The translations under genes and the position numbers were made by a program. Source: Gammaproteobacteria bacterium (GTDB taxonomy: Bacteria; Pseudomonadota; Gammaproteobacteria; Xanthomonadales; SZUA-36). From it: a DNA stretch of 64,000 bases. Shown piece by piece: positions 19,925-31,290 of the stretch (position 1 is its first letter; every line of letters starts with the position of its first letter). Where the stretch lies: assembly GCA_021772915.1 (NCBI GenBank), contig JAJFLB010000012.1, positions 124,001 to 188,000 on the forward strand. The letters run 5' to 3'. Under the pieces are notes generated by a model. That model worked only from the letters and a program-made list of their open reading frames with translations. It was not told where the DNA came from and did not search any database.

Positions 19925-21550
19925 CTATTGGCTATCGTATACCGGCTGGTACATCAGAGATTGAATGTGAGCGGCAAGATCGACAGGTTGTTTGATTTGG
20001 GCAAGACCTTGCGCAAAGGCCTTTTGAGCAACGTCTATGGCGATGGTTTTGGAAACCAGGCGGATATCCGGTAGAGGAGGGTACAGGCTACCGCTTGCCA
20101 GATCATGTTCTGACACGTGATCGGCCAGCGAGCGGGCCGCAGTAAGGAACATTTCATCGCTGATAAGCCGCGCCTCGCAAGCAATTACGCCGAGACCGAT
20201 GCCCGGGAAGACATAAGCATTATTACCTTGCCCGGGTTTGATCCGCTTGCCTTGAAACTCCACCGCAGAAAATGGACTGCCGCTGGAAAAAACTGCCTTG
20301 CCCTTACTCCATTCGTAGGCCTGCTCTGCGGTACATTCAGCCCGGGAAGTTGGGTTTGATAAGGCAAAAATTGTCGGTCGGTCGTTAATCGCCGACATGA
20401 TTTCGATCACTTCTTGGGTAAATGTTCCGGGCGCACCCGTGGCACCAATCAGAACATGGGGTTTAATGGATTTGATGGCATCCACAAAACTGCCGGCTTC
20501 ATGTTCGTGTGCGTAAGGCAGGTTGTGTGGCATCAAATCAGTGCGCCCGGCCACCACCAGTCCTTCGATATCATTGAACCATAACCGTTGCCGTGCAGTG
20601 GCCTGGTCCAGGCCTTCATCCTGAAATGCCGAAACCAACAGGTCGCCAATACCGGTGGCAGCGGAACCGGCGCCCAGAAACATGATCCGCAGATCTTTGA
20701 ACTCGATTTTGGTCAAGCGGGTGGATGCGTATACACCCGCCAGAGCAACTGCAGCAGTACCCTGGATGTCGTCATTGAAACACAGCACCCATTCACGGTA
20801 ACGGTCTAACAACTGGTACGCATTGGGTGTCAGGAAGTCCTCGAACTGAATCAACGCCTTGGGGAATTTGTCCTGCACTGCAACAATGAACTCATCTACC
20901 AGAGCCAGGTAGGCTTCGCCTTCAAGCCGATTTTCCGGATAGCCGAGATACAATGGATCAGCCAGCAATTCTTCATTATTGGTACCGACATCCAGCATCA
21001 CCGGCAGACACTGGCGAGGCTGGATGCCGGCGCAGGCGCAATACAGGGATAACTTGCCAATGGGAATGCCCATGCCATTGGCGCCGAGATCGCCAAGACC
21101 GAGGATTCTTTGGCCGTCGGTGATAACGATTACCCGGATATCTTCTTCAGGCCAGTTATCGAGCATTGACCTGATCGAGCCCCGGTCATCAGGGGTAATG
21201 TAAAAACCCTGTGGTTTGCGGAAGATGTGTGCGAATTCCTTACAGGCCTGACCAACCGTCGGCGTGTAAATCAATGGCATTAACTCTTCAATATTGTTCA
21301 GAACCGTGTGGTAGAACAGTTTTTCATTACGCTCCATCAGGCCGACCAGGAAAATATAGCGTTCGATGTCATAGGCCTTGCGCCGGATGTTTTCGAGTAC
21401 TCGCTGCTCCTGTGCTTGCAGTGAGCAAATTCTGTGCGGCAGCAAGCCCCGTAGACCCAAGTCTTCCCGTTCCTGGCGAGAAAAAACAGTTGATTTGTTC
21501 AAAGCTGCATCGTTGATCACAGCATAACCTCTCTTGGGTCCAGCCATCAC
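19925..21550 (-). CDS. maeA: NAD-dependent malic enzyme
   Basis: YTPTVGQAC, VITDGQRILGLGDLGANGMGIPIGKL, FNDDIQGTAAVALAG motifs. Confidence 0.93.
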   Translation of the reverse strand: MMAGPKRGYAVINDAALNKSTVFSRQEREDLGLRGLLPHRICSLQAQEQRVLENIRRKAYDIERYIFLVGLMERNEKLFYHTVLNNIEELMPLIYTPTVGQACKEFAHIFRKPQGFYITPDDRGSIRSMLDNWPEEDIRVIVITDGQRILGLGDLGANGMGIPIGKLSLYCACAGIQPRQCLPVMLDVGTNNEELLADPLYLGYPENRLEGEAYLALVDEFIVAVQDKFPKALIQFEDFLTPNAYQLLDRYREWVLCFNDDIQGTAAVALAGVYASTRLTKIEFKDLRIMFLGAGSAATGIGDLLVSAFQDEGLDQATARQRLWFNDIEGLVVAGRTDLMPHNLPYAHEHEAGSFVDAIKSIKPHVLIGATGAPGTFTQEVIEIMSAINDRPTIFALSNPTSRAECTAEQAYEWSKGKAVFSSGSPFSAVEFQGKRIKPGQGNNAYVFPGIGLGVIACEARLISDEMFLTAARSLADHVSEHDLASGSLYPPLPDIRLVSKTIAIDVAQKAFAQGLAQIKQPVDLAAHIQSLMYQPVYDSQ

Positions 21551-23235
21551 TTCTTCTCCTGTTCGACAAACAGTTCTTTGAGTTTTGCAAGGCTATAGCC
21601 CCAAGCGTGGGCCGCATCCAGCTTTGGTGGCAAGATTAGTTCATCGGGATTGACTTCAACATCGACGATATAGGGTTTTCGTGTAGCCAAAGCAGTTGTC
21701 AGAGCTTCCTTGAGGTCTTCGGGCCGTTTGACTTTAATCCCATTGCCACCACATACCTCTGCGTACTCGGAAAATTTTGGGTTGACCAGCTTAGTTCCAT
21801 ATTTTGGAAAACCCGTTGCCTGCATTTCGAGTTCAACGAAGCCTAATTTGTGGTTGTTGAAAACGATGCAAACCAATGGCAAGGCATAGCGAACTGCTGT
21901 GACAAAGTCCTGCATCATCATGCCAAAAGCGCCATCGCCAGCCAAAGCAATGATCTGCCTACTCCGATCCAGTGCCTGTACACCGATGGCCCCGGGCAGG
22001 GCAACACCCAGCGAACCATGATTGAATGAACCCAGCAGACGCTGACTACCGCGCATTCTTAGGTGGCGTGCGGCGAATGCGGTGATTTCTCCAACGTCCA
22101 CAACAAAAACTGCATCGTCATCTGCCAATTCACTCGCCAAACGGGTGACCGCCTGAGGTGGCACCGTCTTTCTGTTTTCGAGCGACGCCTTGCGGTCCAT
22201 TCTGCTATCCCATTTGCGCCGCTGAGACTGCAGTTGTGACAAAAATGTCGTGTTGGGATTCCTAAACAGTAATGGAAGAAGCTCTACAAGCGTTGCCCTG
22301 ACATGCCCAATGATACCGATGTCGACCGCACAACGACGACCGATGTGTGCGGCTTTTATGTCGACCTGGATAATCGTTGCACCGGAGGGCAAAAACATAC
22401 TGTAGGGAAAGTCGGTGCCCAACATCAGCAGGGTATTGCATTCATCGAGGGCGGTAACACCCTGGGGAGACCCCAACATGCCCAGACCGCCGATCCAATG
22501 CGGGTGCTTATATTCCACCACGTCGGTGGCACGCAAGGTTCGTACAATGGGCGCATTGAGTTGCTCTGAAATTGCCAGTAATTCATCCCTGGAATCACGA
22601 CAGCCGTCACCCGCCAGGATGACAATCCTGCCACCTTTATTGAGCACGTTGGCAGCTTTTTGTAATTCTGCAGGACACGGCATCATGGTCGCTTGTGGGA
22701 TAAGAATGTCGCGAGTCAGGTCCGAATTCGGAACCTCCAGGTTTATTACATCACTGGGTACGGACAGATGCGCAACACCACCTTGTGTCAATGCGGTCTG
22801 GACCGCCTGCTGTGCCATACGTGGCAATTGCTTGGGATCGTGAATGTATTCGTTATAAACACAGATATCTTCAAATATTGCTTTCAGGTTGGTTTCCTGG
22901 AAATAACTTGTGCCGATTTCGGAACGTGGTACATGTCCGGTAATAGCCAAAACCGGTGCGCGATCACGTTTTGCGTCATACAGACCGTTAATCAGGTGTA
23001 AAGCGCCCGGGCCGGTTGTTCCAGCGCAGAGCCCAAGCCGGCCGGTGAGTTTTGCCTGTGCCGCTGCCGCGAATGCACCGGTTTCCTCGTGACGCACGCC
23101 CAACCATTCAAAACGGTCATCGCGTCTGATCGCATCCAGTAATGGATTCAGTGTATCCCCTGTCATGCCAAACATCTGGCCGGTACTGACCGGTGCCAGA
23201 ATATCCAGTAACAACTCACAAACCTTTCTTGCCAC
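21547..23235 (-). CDS. Thiamine-pyrophosphate enzyme, PoxB-like pyruvate dehydrogenase (quinone)
   Basis: TPP-enzyme fold with PoxB-like SEIGTSYFQET; GDGAFGMMMQDFVTAVRYALPLVCIVFNN motif. Confidence 0.82.
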   Translation of the reverse strand: MARKVCELLLDILAPVSTGQMFGMTGDTLNPLLDAIRRDDRFEWLGVRHEETGAFAAAAQAKLTGRLGLCAGTTGPGALHLINGLYDAKRDRAPVLAITGHVPRSEIGTSYFQETNLKAIFEDICVYNEYIHDPKQLPRMAQQAVQTALTQGGVAHLSVPSDVINLEVPNSDLTRDILIPQATMMPCPAELQKAANVLNKGGRIVILAGDGCRDSRDELLAISEQLNAPIVRTLRATDVVEYKHPHWIGGLGMLGSPQGVTALDECNTLLMLGTDFPYSMFLPSGATIIQVDIKAAHIGRRCAVDIGIIGHVRATLVELLPLLFRNPNTTFLSQLQSQRRKWDSRMDRKASLENRKTVPPQAVTRLASELADDDAVFVVDVGEITAFAARHLRMRGSQRLLGSFNHGSLGVALPGAIGVQALDRSRQIIALAGDGAFGMMMQDFVTAVRYALPLVCIVFNNHKLGFVELEMQATGFPKYGTKLVNPKFSEYAEVCGGNGIKVKRPEDLKEALTTALATRKPYIVDVEVNPDELILPPKLDAAHAWGYSLAKLKELFVEQEKK

Positions 23236-23407
23236 GAACTACCCTCCGCTAAATATACCTAACCGTCAAAAAGTCCTTCTATTCCAGTGTGGGTTTGGAA
23301 AATGCACTCAATAACCGTAGATGCCGGTCATCCACGAACGGTTACACCCAAACAGGAAAAATGAGAGAGAACAGCCAGGCTGGGTTCAGATTCAGGCGCC
23401 GCTGGCA

Positions 23408-23602
23408 CCTGTAGTATTGTCGAAAGTGTTCATTGGGAGCGAGTTTTCAAGTGCATCCTGATTAGCGCACACAGAATCCGGTCCGCGCGCGCATTGAGCA
23501 TCAGAAACCACAGCAAGAGCAAGCCGGCCAGTAGCCAGGCAACCTACATGGCGATCGCAGAGACTTCTCCGTCGGTACTAGTCAGCGAGACCACCACCTG
23601 TA
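23408..23602 (-). pseudogene. Decayed partial duplicate of the TrkA_C membrane protein gene (cf. 28528-29214)
   Basis: 23408-23457 matches ~28506-28554 and 23458-23600 matches ~28826-28970; intervening ~270 bp absent; no intact ORF. Confidence 0.8.
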
Positions 23603-23931
23603 ACCTTTTTCATGATCCTGGCATCTACGGCTACAACGTAAATCATAAATCCCAGGTATGCGCGCCATTGTTAACACGAACCAATATTCTCTGGTGTGAC
23701 TGATTTTCTTGACTCAGCCCTGGTGATGGTTGCTTGCCGCAGGTGATCACGCGGGGGGCGATTACTCTGCACCACGGGAGCCACCGGGCCTCCGTTTCCA
23801 TCAGCGTTGCCGTTGCTGAAAAGACGCGGTAACAGAACCGGGACCGGAACCGTGACTGTCGTCCTGATGATGCGGAAAGAGCCATCGCGGGCTTGATGTC
23901 TGATCTGGTACATTGAAGAGACCGTAACTCC

Positions 23932-24438
23932 ATGAAAGACCTTAAGCTACACCTCATTAGCGCCGATGCCATTCCGGCCGCACTGGAAATGGCCCGGCAA
24001 TACCGTTCGTTGCAGGAGCCCCAACAGGCTGAGAGCATTTGCCTGGATATCCTTGCAGTACAGCCGGAGTGCCACGATGTACAAGTGGTTCTGATCCTGG
24101 CGCTCACCGACCAGTTTACCCACAGCGGCCAGGCGCTGGATGTCAAACGGGTATTGGCACTGATCGAAGTGCTCAGTGACGAGTATGAGCGCTTGTATTT
24201 CAAGGGACTGGTCATCGAGCGCAGGGCGCGGGCCTTGTTACGCGAAAGCATGTCCCGATCTTTTGCTTACGACTATTTCCGTGAGGCCATGCACTGGTAT
24301 GAACGGGCACAGGCCATCCATAACGAACACCACGACAATGCCCTGCTGCGCTGGAACTCCTGTCTGCGCACACTTCGCTACGAGCGCCTGCAACCGAGAG
24401 CGGAGCAGGATGAGGCCTGTCTGGATATGGAGTGCTGA
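23932..24438 (+). CDS. Hypothetical TPR-like protein upstream of sdh operon
   Basis: 168-aa ORF; helical TPR-like pattern (RQYRSLQEPQQAESICLDILAVQPECHDVQ); ends 4 nt before sdhC. Confidence 0.6.
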   Translation: MKDLKLHLISADAIPAALEMARQYRSLQEPQQAESICLDILAVQPECHDVQVVLILALTDQFTHSGQALDVKRVLALIEVLSDEYERLYFKGLVIERRARALLRESMSRSFAYDYFREAMHWYERAQAIHNEHHDNALLRWNSCLRTLRYERLQPRAEQDEACLDMEC

Positions 24439-24441
24439 GCT

Positions 24442-25134
24442 GTGAACGAAGTGCAACTTTTTACCAGAGAACGATCATTGCCCGCTATCTGGCACTATTC
24501 CATGATGCGCAAGGCCGCCATGGCCGTCAGTGGTATCGCCTTGATCGTGTTTCTTTTTGGGCATTGGAATGGAAACCGGGTACTGCTGGAAGGCGAGATG
24601 GAGTTCAACGCATACCTGGAGTGGTTGCAAGCTCATCCGCTGCTGCATTACGGGATCTGGACGATTGTGGCGGCCGCCCTGGTGGTGCACCTGGTGGTTG
24701 GGTCGACTCACTGGCTGCACAATCACCGCGCACGTCGGGTTCCTTATCGCAAAAAGAAGCAGCAGGCGACCACCTGGGCCGCGCGTACAATGATAGTCAG
24801 TGGCACGATCCTGCTACTGTTCCTGGTATTGCACATCGCCCAGATACGCGGCTGGTTGGTATTCGACAGTGGCGGGGTTTATCGGAACCTGCAGGCCGGT
24901 TTTGAGCACTGGGCGGTCGTGGCTGTCTACCTGCTGGGTCAGATTACTCTTGCATTCCATCTGTATCACGGCGCGTGGAGTCTGTTTCAAACTCTGGGAA
25001 TCAATCATCCGCGTTATAACCACTGGCGACGCCCGATTGCGGCAGTCATCGGTGTGGGGATTGCGGCGCTTAATATCGCCTTGATTCTCCTCAATCTCGA
25101 CCTTGTCCGGCGTGTAACCGGGGGCGCGATGTGA
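24442..25134 (+). CDS. Succinate dehydrogenase/fumarate reductase cytochrome b subunit
   Basis: Five TM-like segments with His residues ([38 protein letters not shown]), upstream of flavoprotein. Confidence 0.85.
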   Translation: MNEVQLFTRERSLPAIWHYSMMRKAAMAVSGIALIVFLFGHWNGNRVLLEGEMEFNAYLEWLQAHPLLHYGIWTIVAAALVVHLVVGSTHWLHNHRARRVPYRKKKQQATTWAARTMIVSGTILLLFLVLHIAQIRGWLVFDSGGVYRNLQAGFEHWAVVAVYLLGQITLAFHLYHGAWSLFQTLGINHPRYNHWRRPIAAVIGVGIAALNIALILLNLDLVRRVTGGAM

Positions 25135-27068
25135 TTTACGACCTGCATTCGAACGAGCCCACCGGACCGCTTGAGAATCGCTGGACAAAGCACCGCTTCG
25201 ATATGGGGCTAGTGAATCCGGCAAACCGCAAGAAGTACCAGGTCATCGTGGTCGGTACCGGGTTGGCGGGTGGTTCTACAGCAGCAACGCTGGGTGAGAT
25301 GGGCTATCACGTCAAGTCGTTCTGCTTTCAGGACAGTCCACGTCGTGCCCACAGCATTGCTGCGCAGGGTGGGATCAATGCGGCCAAGAATTATCAAAAC
25401 GATGGCGATAGTGTATGGCGTCTGTTCTATGACACCATCAAGGGCGGAGACTTCCGCTCCCGGGAATCGAATGTGTATCGCCTGGCGGAGCTGAGTGTCA
25501 ACATTATCGACCAGGCGGTTGCGCAAGGTGTGCCCTTTGCCCGTGAATATGGTGGATTGCTGGCTAATCGCTCATTTGGCGGCGCCCAGGTTTCGCGCAC
25601 GTTCTATGCTCGAGGACAGACCGGACAGCAGTTATTGCTGGGAGCTTATCAGGCACTGAACCGTCAGATTGCCGCCGGTATGGTGGAAATGTTCCCACGC
25701 ACTGAAATGCTGGAGTTGATCGTCATTGACGGTCGCGCGCGCGGCATTGTCACGCGCAACCTGGTGGATGGAAAGATCGAGGCACATACCGCCGATTGTG
25801 TGGTCCTGTGTACAGGTGGTTATGGCAATGCCTATTATCTGTCTACCAATGCCAAGGGTTGTAACGCCTCGGCCGTCTGGCGGGCCCACCGTCATGGCGC
25901 GCTGTTCGCGAACCCCTGTTTCACGCAGATTCACCCAACCTGTATTCCGCAGAGTGGCAGTTATCAATCCAAGCTGACCTTGATGAGCGAATCCTTGCGT
26001 AATGACGGCCGGGTCTGGGCGCCGCTACGTCCACAAGACAGTGACTGCGCTCCTGCCGATCTTCCAGAAGATGCCCGGGATTATTTCTTGGAACGCCGCT
26101 ATCCGGCTTTCGGTAACCTCGTGCCCCGCGATATCGCCTCTCGTGCCGCCAAGGAGGCCTGCGACGACGGCCGTGGTGTGGGCCCCGAGGTGAATGGAAG
26201 GCGTCTGGGTGTTTATCTGGATTTCTCGAAAGCAATCGGTCAATTAGGTGAGGCGGTAATCGGCGAGCGTTATGGCAACCTGTTCGAGATGTACCAACGC
26301 ATCACCGGCGAAGATCCGAACAAGACGCCGATGCGGATATACCCGGCCATCCATTATGCGATGGGTGGCTTGTGGGTGGATTACAATCTTATGACCACCG
26401 TCGACGGTCTGTTCGCGGCCGGTGAATGTAATTTTTCCGATCACGGCGCAAACCGGCTGGGCGCGAGTGCCTTGATGCAGGGCCTGGCAGACGGCTATTT
26501 TGTCCTCCCCTACAGCATTGGCAATTACCTTTCGCAGCACGAGGCCGACCCCATTGCTCCGGACCATGGCGCCATTTCGTCTGCAATCAGTGCAGTAAAC
26601 TCGCGTATTGATCGACTGCTAAGTGCACCGGGCGCCAAGCACCCGCCCGAGCATTTTCATCGCCTTCTGGGACAGCTTATTTGGGATAACTGCGGCATGT
26701 CCCGAGACCCGGCGGAACTGAAGAACGCCTTGCAACAGCTACCCGAAATACGCGACCGTTTCTGGCACGAAGTCAAGGTGACAGGCAGCGGCGAACAATT
26801 TAACCAGACCCTGGAACGCGCCGGACGTATTGCTGATTTTCTGGAATTGGGAGAACTCATGTGTGTCGATGCGCTGGAGCGGAACGAGTCCTGTGGCAGT
26901 CATGCTCGTTCCGACCACCTGACCGCGGACGGCGAGGTGAAACGCGACGACGATAACTACAGTTACGTGGCGGCATGGGAGTACAGCGGCGATGTCAGCA
27001 CCCCGATACTACATAAGGAACAACTGTGCTTCGAATTCGTACACCCCTCGATAAGGAGCTACAAATGA
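25131..27068 (+). CDS. sdhA: Succinate dehydrogenase/fumarate reductase flavoprotein subunit
   Basis: [99 protein letters not shown] start. Confidence 0.95.
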   Translation: MIYDLHSNEPTGPLENRWTKHRFDMGLVNPANRKKYQVIVVGTGLAGGSTAATLGEMGYHVKSFCFQDSPRRAHSIAAQGGINAAKNYQNDGDSVWRLFYDTIKGGDFRSRESNVYRLAELSVNIIDQAVAQGVPFAREYGGLLANRSFGGAQVSRTFYARGQTGQQLLLGAYQALNRQIAAGMVEMFPRTEMLELIVIDGRARGIVTRNLVDGKIEAHTADCVVLCTGGYGNAYYLSTNAKGCNASAVWRAHRHGALFANPCFTQIHPTCIPQSGSYQSKLTLMSESLRNDGRVWAPLRPQDSDCAPADLPEDARDYFLERRYPAFGNLVPRDIASRAAKEACDDGRGVGPEVNGRRLGVYLDFSKAIGQLGEAVIGERYGNLFEMYQRITGEDPNKTPMRIYPAIHYAMGGLWVDYNLMTTVDGLFAAGECNFSDHGANRLGASALMQGLADGYFVLPYSIGNYLSQHEADPIAPDHGAISSAISAVNSRIDRLLSAPGAKHPPEHFHRLLGQLIWDNCGMSRDPAELKNALQQLPEIRDRFWHEVKVTGSGEQFNQTLERAGRIADFLELGELMCVDALERNESCGSHARSDHLTADGEVKRDDDNYSYVAAWEYSGDVSTPILHKEQLCFEFVHPSIRSYK

Positions 27069-27808
27069 GCCTGGTCTTGCACATATGGAGACAATCCGAC
27101 AGCACCGCTCAAGGCCGCTTTGAGCGCCACACCATCGATGAATTTACACCGGATATGTCCTTCCTGGAAATGTTGGATGTCTTAAACGAGGGATTGATCA
27201 GCGCCGGCAAGGAACCGGTGGCCTTCGATTATGATTGCCGCGAGGGTATTTGCGGCGCCTGCAGCCTTGTGATCGACGGCATTCCCCACGGTCCACAGAA
27301 TGCGACTACGACCTGTCAGCTCTACATGCGGGAATTCTCCGATGGTGATGAAATATGGGTCGAGCCCTGGCGGGTCGGCGCATTTCCCGTGGTACGCGAC
27401 CTGGTAGTCGATCGCAGTGCCTATGACCGCATTCTTCAGGCGGGCGGGTTCATCTCGGCGCGTACCGGCTCAGCACCCGACGGTAATACCTTCCCGGTAT
27501 CCAAGGAAACGGCGGATCGGGTGTTTACCTCGTCGACCTGTATCGGTTGCGGCGCCTGTGCAGCGGCCTGCCCAAATGCCTCGGCGAGTCTGTTTGTGGC
27601 TGCCAAGATTGCCCATCTTGGTCTGTTACCGCAGGGCCAGCCGGAACGCAATTCACGGGTTCATACCATGTTGGCGCAAATGGACACTGAAGGCTTCGGG
27701 TTCTGCGGCAATCACCGCGAATGCGAGGCTGTGTGCCCCAAGGAGATCAATATCGACCGCATCGCCCGTATGAATCGCGATATGTACCGATCGCTCGTAC
27801 GGCGTTGA
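27065..27808 (+). CDS. sdhB: Succinate dehydrogenase/fumarate reductase iron-sulfur subunit
   Basis: [16 protein letters not shown] and [15 protein letters not shown] / CPKEI Fe-S motifs; start at MSLVLHIW. Confidence 0.94.
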   Translation: MSLVLHIWRQSDSTAQGRFERHTIDEFTPDMSFLEMLDVLNEGLISAGKEPVAFDYDCREGICGACSLVIDGIPHGPQNATTTCQLYMREFSDGDEIWVEPWRVGAFPVVRDLVVDRSAYDRILQAGGFISARTGSAPDGNTFPVSKETADRVFTSSTCIGCGACAAACPNASASLFVAAKIAHLGLLPQGQPERNSRVHTMLAQMDTEGFGFCGNHRECEAVCPKEINIDRIARMNRDMYRSLVRR

Positions 27809-28208
27809 TTCCGGAATTGCGTTTGGATGTTGATGTCTGGCGGGATTGCTGTTGATTTGTGTTTGGGGTTATGAGCTCCTGTGCTTTCTTTGTCGAGATA
27901 AGGCTTGTCGAATGAGCTACGGTTTTATGAGTCCGGTAATCGAGATACGATTCAACAAAATTTTCGATGTCGCGATAAATGAAACGCGGATTTTATTGGA
28001 GCTATTCATTACCGTACGCTGTCCCGAAACCAGACACGAGGCGCAAGAACCCACACACCGTTGCGATGGCTTTTTTTAACATTGAATATCTCCCTGGTAC
28101 CTGGCCTTTGACGCTGAACTTCAATACCTGGTTTAAACGAGTACTAAAACACGTTGCCGGCGGCATCTGCCGTGTGTACGACGAATAGGGCGGCAATGAA
28201 CTGCGCGA

Positions 28209-28413
28209 CGCAGAATGGTCCCGGCATTTTTTCTGGTGCGCGGAACCTTCGAGGCAAACTCTGTTTCTGCTTCTATGTTTCTTCCTGCCCGGACCAAGCC
28301 CATGCGTGCCAGATGACCGGCCTTCTTTATCCTGCTCAATTGGATTACTTCTACCTTTGATCCAGAGATAAGTGTATAGCCGAGTATGGGATTAACTAAA
28401 GGTTTTCTTCTGG
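28209..28413. repeat. Dispersed repeat, short copy
   Basis: Matches 18303-18586 with 73-bp internal difference. Confidence 0.85.
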
Positions 28414-28527
28414 AGTTCCCACGGTGATGAAGAAACCAATTTCTCAAGTTGAACTGCTTGTACTTCTGCCCTTGACCTTTCTATAGCCTCATGGTTTATC
28501 ATTCATCTGTAGCATCGTCGGAAGTGC

Positions 28528-29214
28528 TCATGGGGGCGAGTTTTCAAGTACATCATGGCCGCTGTCACGGCCGTAGAGCACGAGCCGATCGCTGACCGTG
28601 AGCCCTGAGACACCTGTGAAGCCTTCAGCAGATAGCGTTCCATCCTGGTTACGTACGGCAAGAACCTGTAATCCCAGTTGATCGAGATGCGAAAGTTCCA
28701 AAGTGATCTGGTCTGCCAGCCATGAGCGGCGGACCGGGTGTTCGCAGACACTATAACCGTCACCAAGCTGGACAATGCGTTCATATCGACGTTGGCCGAG
28801 GTAAGTAGTAGAGCGAAGTAGCTTGCTGATTAGCGCACACAGAATCCGGTCCGCGCGCGCATTGAGCATCAGAAACCACAGCAAGAGCAAGCCGCCAAGT
28901 AACCAGGCAACCTGCGTGGCGATCGCAGCGACTTCTCCGTCGGTATTAATCAGTGAGACCACCACCGTCGCGAACACGGTGACAAAGCCCATATTTCCGA
29001 TGATCATCAACAGGCCCGCAATTTTGCGGCGAACCGGGTAATTGACGATCGTTTCCGCCTCATTGGTGGTAAAACCGGTTCCCGTAAATGCTGAAAGGGC
29101 TTGAAACCGCGCGCTGGTTTCCGTAAGCCCGGTGAGCCGCAATGCAACAGCGGCAACACGCACGACGAACACGGAAAAACTCAGCAGTACAAAGATGGAT
29201 AAAGCGGCGCCCAT
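28528..29214 (-). CDS. Membrane protein with TrkH-like N-terminus and C-terminal RCK_C/TrkA_C-like domain
   Basis: TM segments with FTGTGFTTNEAETIVNYPVRRKIAG; C-terminal LGLQVLAVRNQDGTLSAEGFTGVSGLTVSDRLVLYG resembles TrkA_C. Confidence 0.7.
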   Translation of the reverse strand: MGAALSIFVLLSFSVFVVRVAAVALRLTGLTETSARFQALSAFTGTGFTTNEAETIVNYPVRRKIAGLLMIIGNMGFVTVFATVVVSLINTDGEVAAIATQVAWLLGGLLLLWFLMLNARADRILCALISKLLRSTTYLGQRRYERIVQLGDGYSVCEHPVRRSWLADQITLELSHLDQLGLQVLAVRNQDGTLSAEGFTGVSGLTVSDRLVLYGRDSGHDVLENSPP

Positions 29215-29233
29215 TTGCTTCCTCGTTAGTGTG

Positions 29234-31222
29234 CTAGATCAGGTCCGCATCTGTAATCACTTCGATCAACGCAGGTCCGGCGTGGGCCAGACTATCGCGA
29301 ATTGCCATTTCCAACTGACCCACCCTGGTGACGCGAATACCTCTGCCACCACACAGCTTTGCATAGGCTGAGAAGTTGGGGTTGTGTAGTTCGGTTTGCC
29401 ACACTGGCCACTCACCCGCGCGCTGTTCCTTGGAAATCTTACCGAGTTGGGAATTGTTGAGCAAAACGTGGGTGATGTCCATGTTGTACTTAACCGCGGT
29501 TGTGAAATCACCCATGTACTGGCCGAAGCCACCATCACCACTTACCGAAACCACTTTGCGACCGCGGTATTCGTCCTGATCCTGGGTTGCTGCCCACGCG
29601 CCCATGGCGGCTGAGAACGAAAACCCGATGGCGCCGAGATAACCCGACATCAGGATTCTCTGGCCGCGGCTTTCAAAGTAGCGGCCAAAAGAATAGGTGT
29701 TGTTGCCAACATCTACCGCAATGATTGCATCACTGGGGACTGCTTCACTGAGTGCGGCGAATACAGCAGAAGAATTCAGGCCATTGCCCTGATCGTCAAC
29801 AGCCCGACTGCGTTTCTCCTCACGCCAGATTGCCCATCTCTCAGCGAGTTCCGGTCGCTGATCGACGGTTTCCGGTACGTCCGGGAGCGCAGCCGCCATC
29901 AGTTTTGCCGTAACGCCGATTTCTGCCCAAACAGGAATGGTCACGGCATGGAATTTGCCCAGGGTCATACGCTCAAAATCGACTTGAATGATCGGCCGTT
30001 TGGGTGTGATGCCGGTGTGATTGGAGAACGATGCACCCAGGGCGATAATCAGGTCACACTCGTTCATGAACCAGCTCGCGACAGGCGTTCCTGATCGCCC
30101 CAATACCCCTGCGGCAAGTGGGTGATGATCGGCAATCTGGCCCTTGGCTTTGAAGGTCGTCAACACCGGTGAGTTCAGCCGCTCGGCCAAAGCGACGACA
30201 CTTTCCATCGCGTCCCTGGCGCCATACCCGACAACAATTATGGGCCGTTTTGATTGCTCGACGAGCGCCACAGCCGCCTGTAGTACACTTTTTGCGGGTG
30301 CGATGGCCGAATCGGCGACACGTCCTTCAGGGCCGGACGCGGTGGCGGATGGTTGTGCAGCTAATGTTTGTACATCGTCGGGGAAAATCAGGTGCGCCAC
30401 GTCACGCTCGATCAGCGCGCTCTTACACGCGAGCGTCATCAATACGGCGTGCTTCGAGGTATGCAGCACGGTTTGGCTGAAGCGGGCAACCGGTGCAAAA
30501 GCAGCTGCCAGATCGATCTCCTGAAACGCACCCGGTCCAAGCACCTGTGCATCTACCTGTCCGGTCAAAGCCAGTACGGGTGCCCGGTCAACTTTGGCAT
30601 CCCACAATCCGGTCATCAGATTGGTTGCGCCGGGGCCGGCAATGGTCAGACAGGCCGCAGGTTTTCCGGTCAGCTTTCCATAACCGGAGCAGGCGAAAGC
30701 AGCAGCGCCTTCGTGACGAATCCCGTAGTAATTCAGCCGACCCTGCTTCTCCTGCAGACGGAGTGCATCAGCCAGACCAAGATTGGAATGACCGACCATG
30801 CCAAACACGGTCGTTACCCCCCAGTTGGTCATGGTATCTGCCATTACGTCGGTGACCGTCTGCTGATGCGGTGCCTCTTCCTCCAGTCCGATGTAGATTC
30901 CGTCTTCACGTACCTCAACCGGGTAGAGTGTCTGGCCGGTGTCTTCGTGTCCACCCGGCGGTCGGCCGGTTTTCGGGTCAAAATCCCAACCGTGCCACGG
31001 GCAACGCAACCAGCACTGGCCATCCGATCCGACTTCAATGGAGCCTTCACCCAGTGGCCCACCCTGGTGTGGGCAGCGGTTCGCCATGGCGGTAAATTCA
31101 CCATCGATGTGTGTCAATGCCATCGAGAGCGTGCCGGCGGTTACCGTCTTGACACGACCCGCAGGCAGTTCATCCACGTCGGCGACTCGATGCCAATCCA
31201 GTTGAAGCTTGTTGTTACTCAT
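29234..31222 (-). CDS. Rieske [2Fe-2S] - thiamine pyrophosphate enzyme fusion
   Basis: N-term RCPHQGGPLGEG...LRCPWHGWDFD Rieske pair, then complete TPP enzyme (IRHEGAAAFACSGYGKLTGKPAACLTIAGPGATNLMTGLWDAK ... VSGDGGFGQYMGDFTTAVKYNM). Confidence 0.9.
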   Translation of the reverse strand: MSNNKLQLDWHRVADVDELPAGRVKTVTAGTLSMALTHIDGEFTAMANRCPHQGGPLGEGSIEVGSDGQCWLRCPWHGWDFDPKTGRPPGGHEDTGQTLYPVEVREDGIYIGLEEEAPHQQTVTDVMADTMTNWGVTTVFGMVGHSNLGLADALRLQEKQGRLNYYGIRHEGAAAFACSGYGKLTGKPAACLTIAGPGATNLMTGLWDAKVDRAPVLALTGQVDAQVLGPGAFQEIDLAAAFAPVARFSQTVLHTSKHAVLMTLACKSALIERDVAHLIFPDDVQTLAAQPSATASGPEGRVADSAIAPAKSVLQAAVALVEQSKRPIIVVGYGARDAMESVVALAERLNSPVLTTFKAKGQIADHHPLAAGVLGRSGTPVASWFMNECDLIIALGASFSNHTGITPKRPIIQVDFERMTLGKFHAVTIPVWAEIGVTAKLMAAALPDVPETVDQRPELAERWAIWREEKRSRAVDDQGNGLNSSAVFAALSEAVPSDAIIAVDVGNNTYSFGRYFESRGQRILMSGYLGAIGFSFSAAMGAWAATQDQDEYRGRKVVSVSGDGGFGQYMGDFTTAVKYNMDITHVLLNNSQLGKISKEQRAGEWPVWQTELHNPNFSAYAKLCGGRGIRVTRVGQLEMAIRDSLAHAGPALIEVITDADLI

Positions 31223-31290
31223 TTCGGGGTCCTTATCTCGTGTGGCTGAGCATGGGCTCGCGGCCCATGGCTAACAGGGCCGTCCAAAGG

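Noticed and set aside
23643-24251. Minus-strand ORF 23643..24251 (202 aa)
   Set aside because: Antisense to the TPR-like gene and intergenic DNA, Ser/Arg-rich shadow composition; no domain.
29376-31249. Long plus-strand ORFs such as 30368..31249 (293 aa)
   Set aside because: Antisense to the Rieske-TPP fusion, low-complexity composition with no domain signal; shadow ORFs of GC-rich coding DNA.
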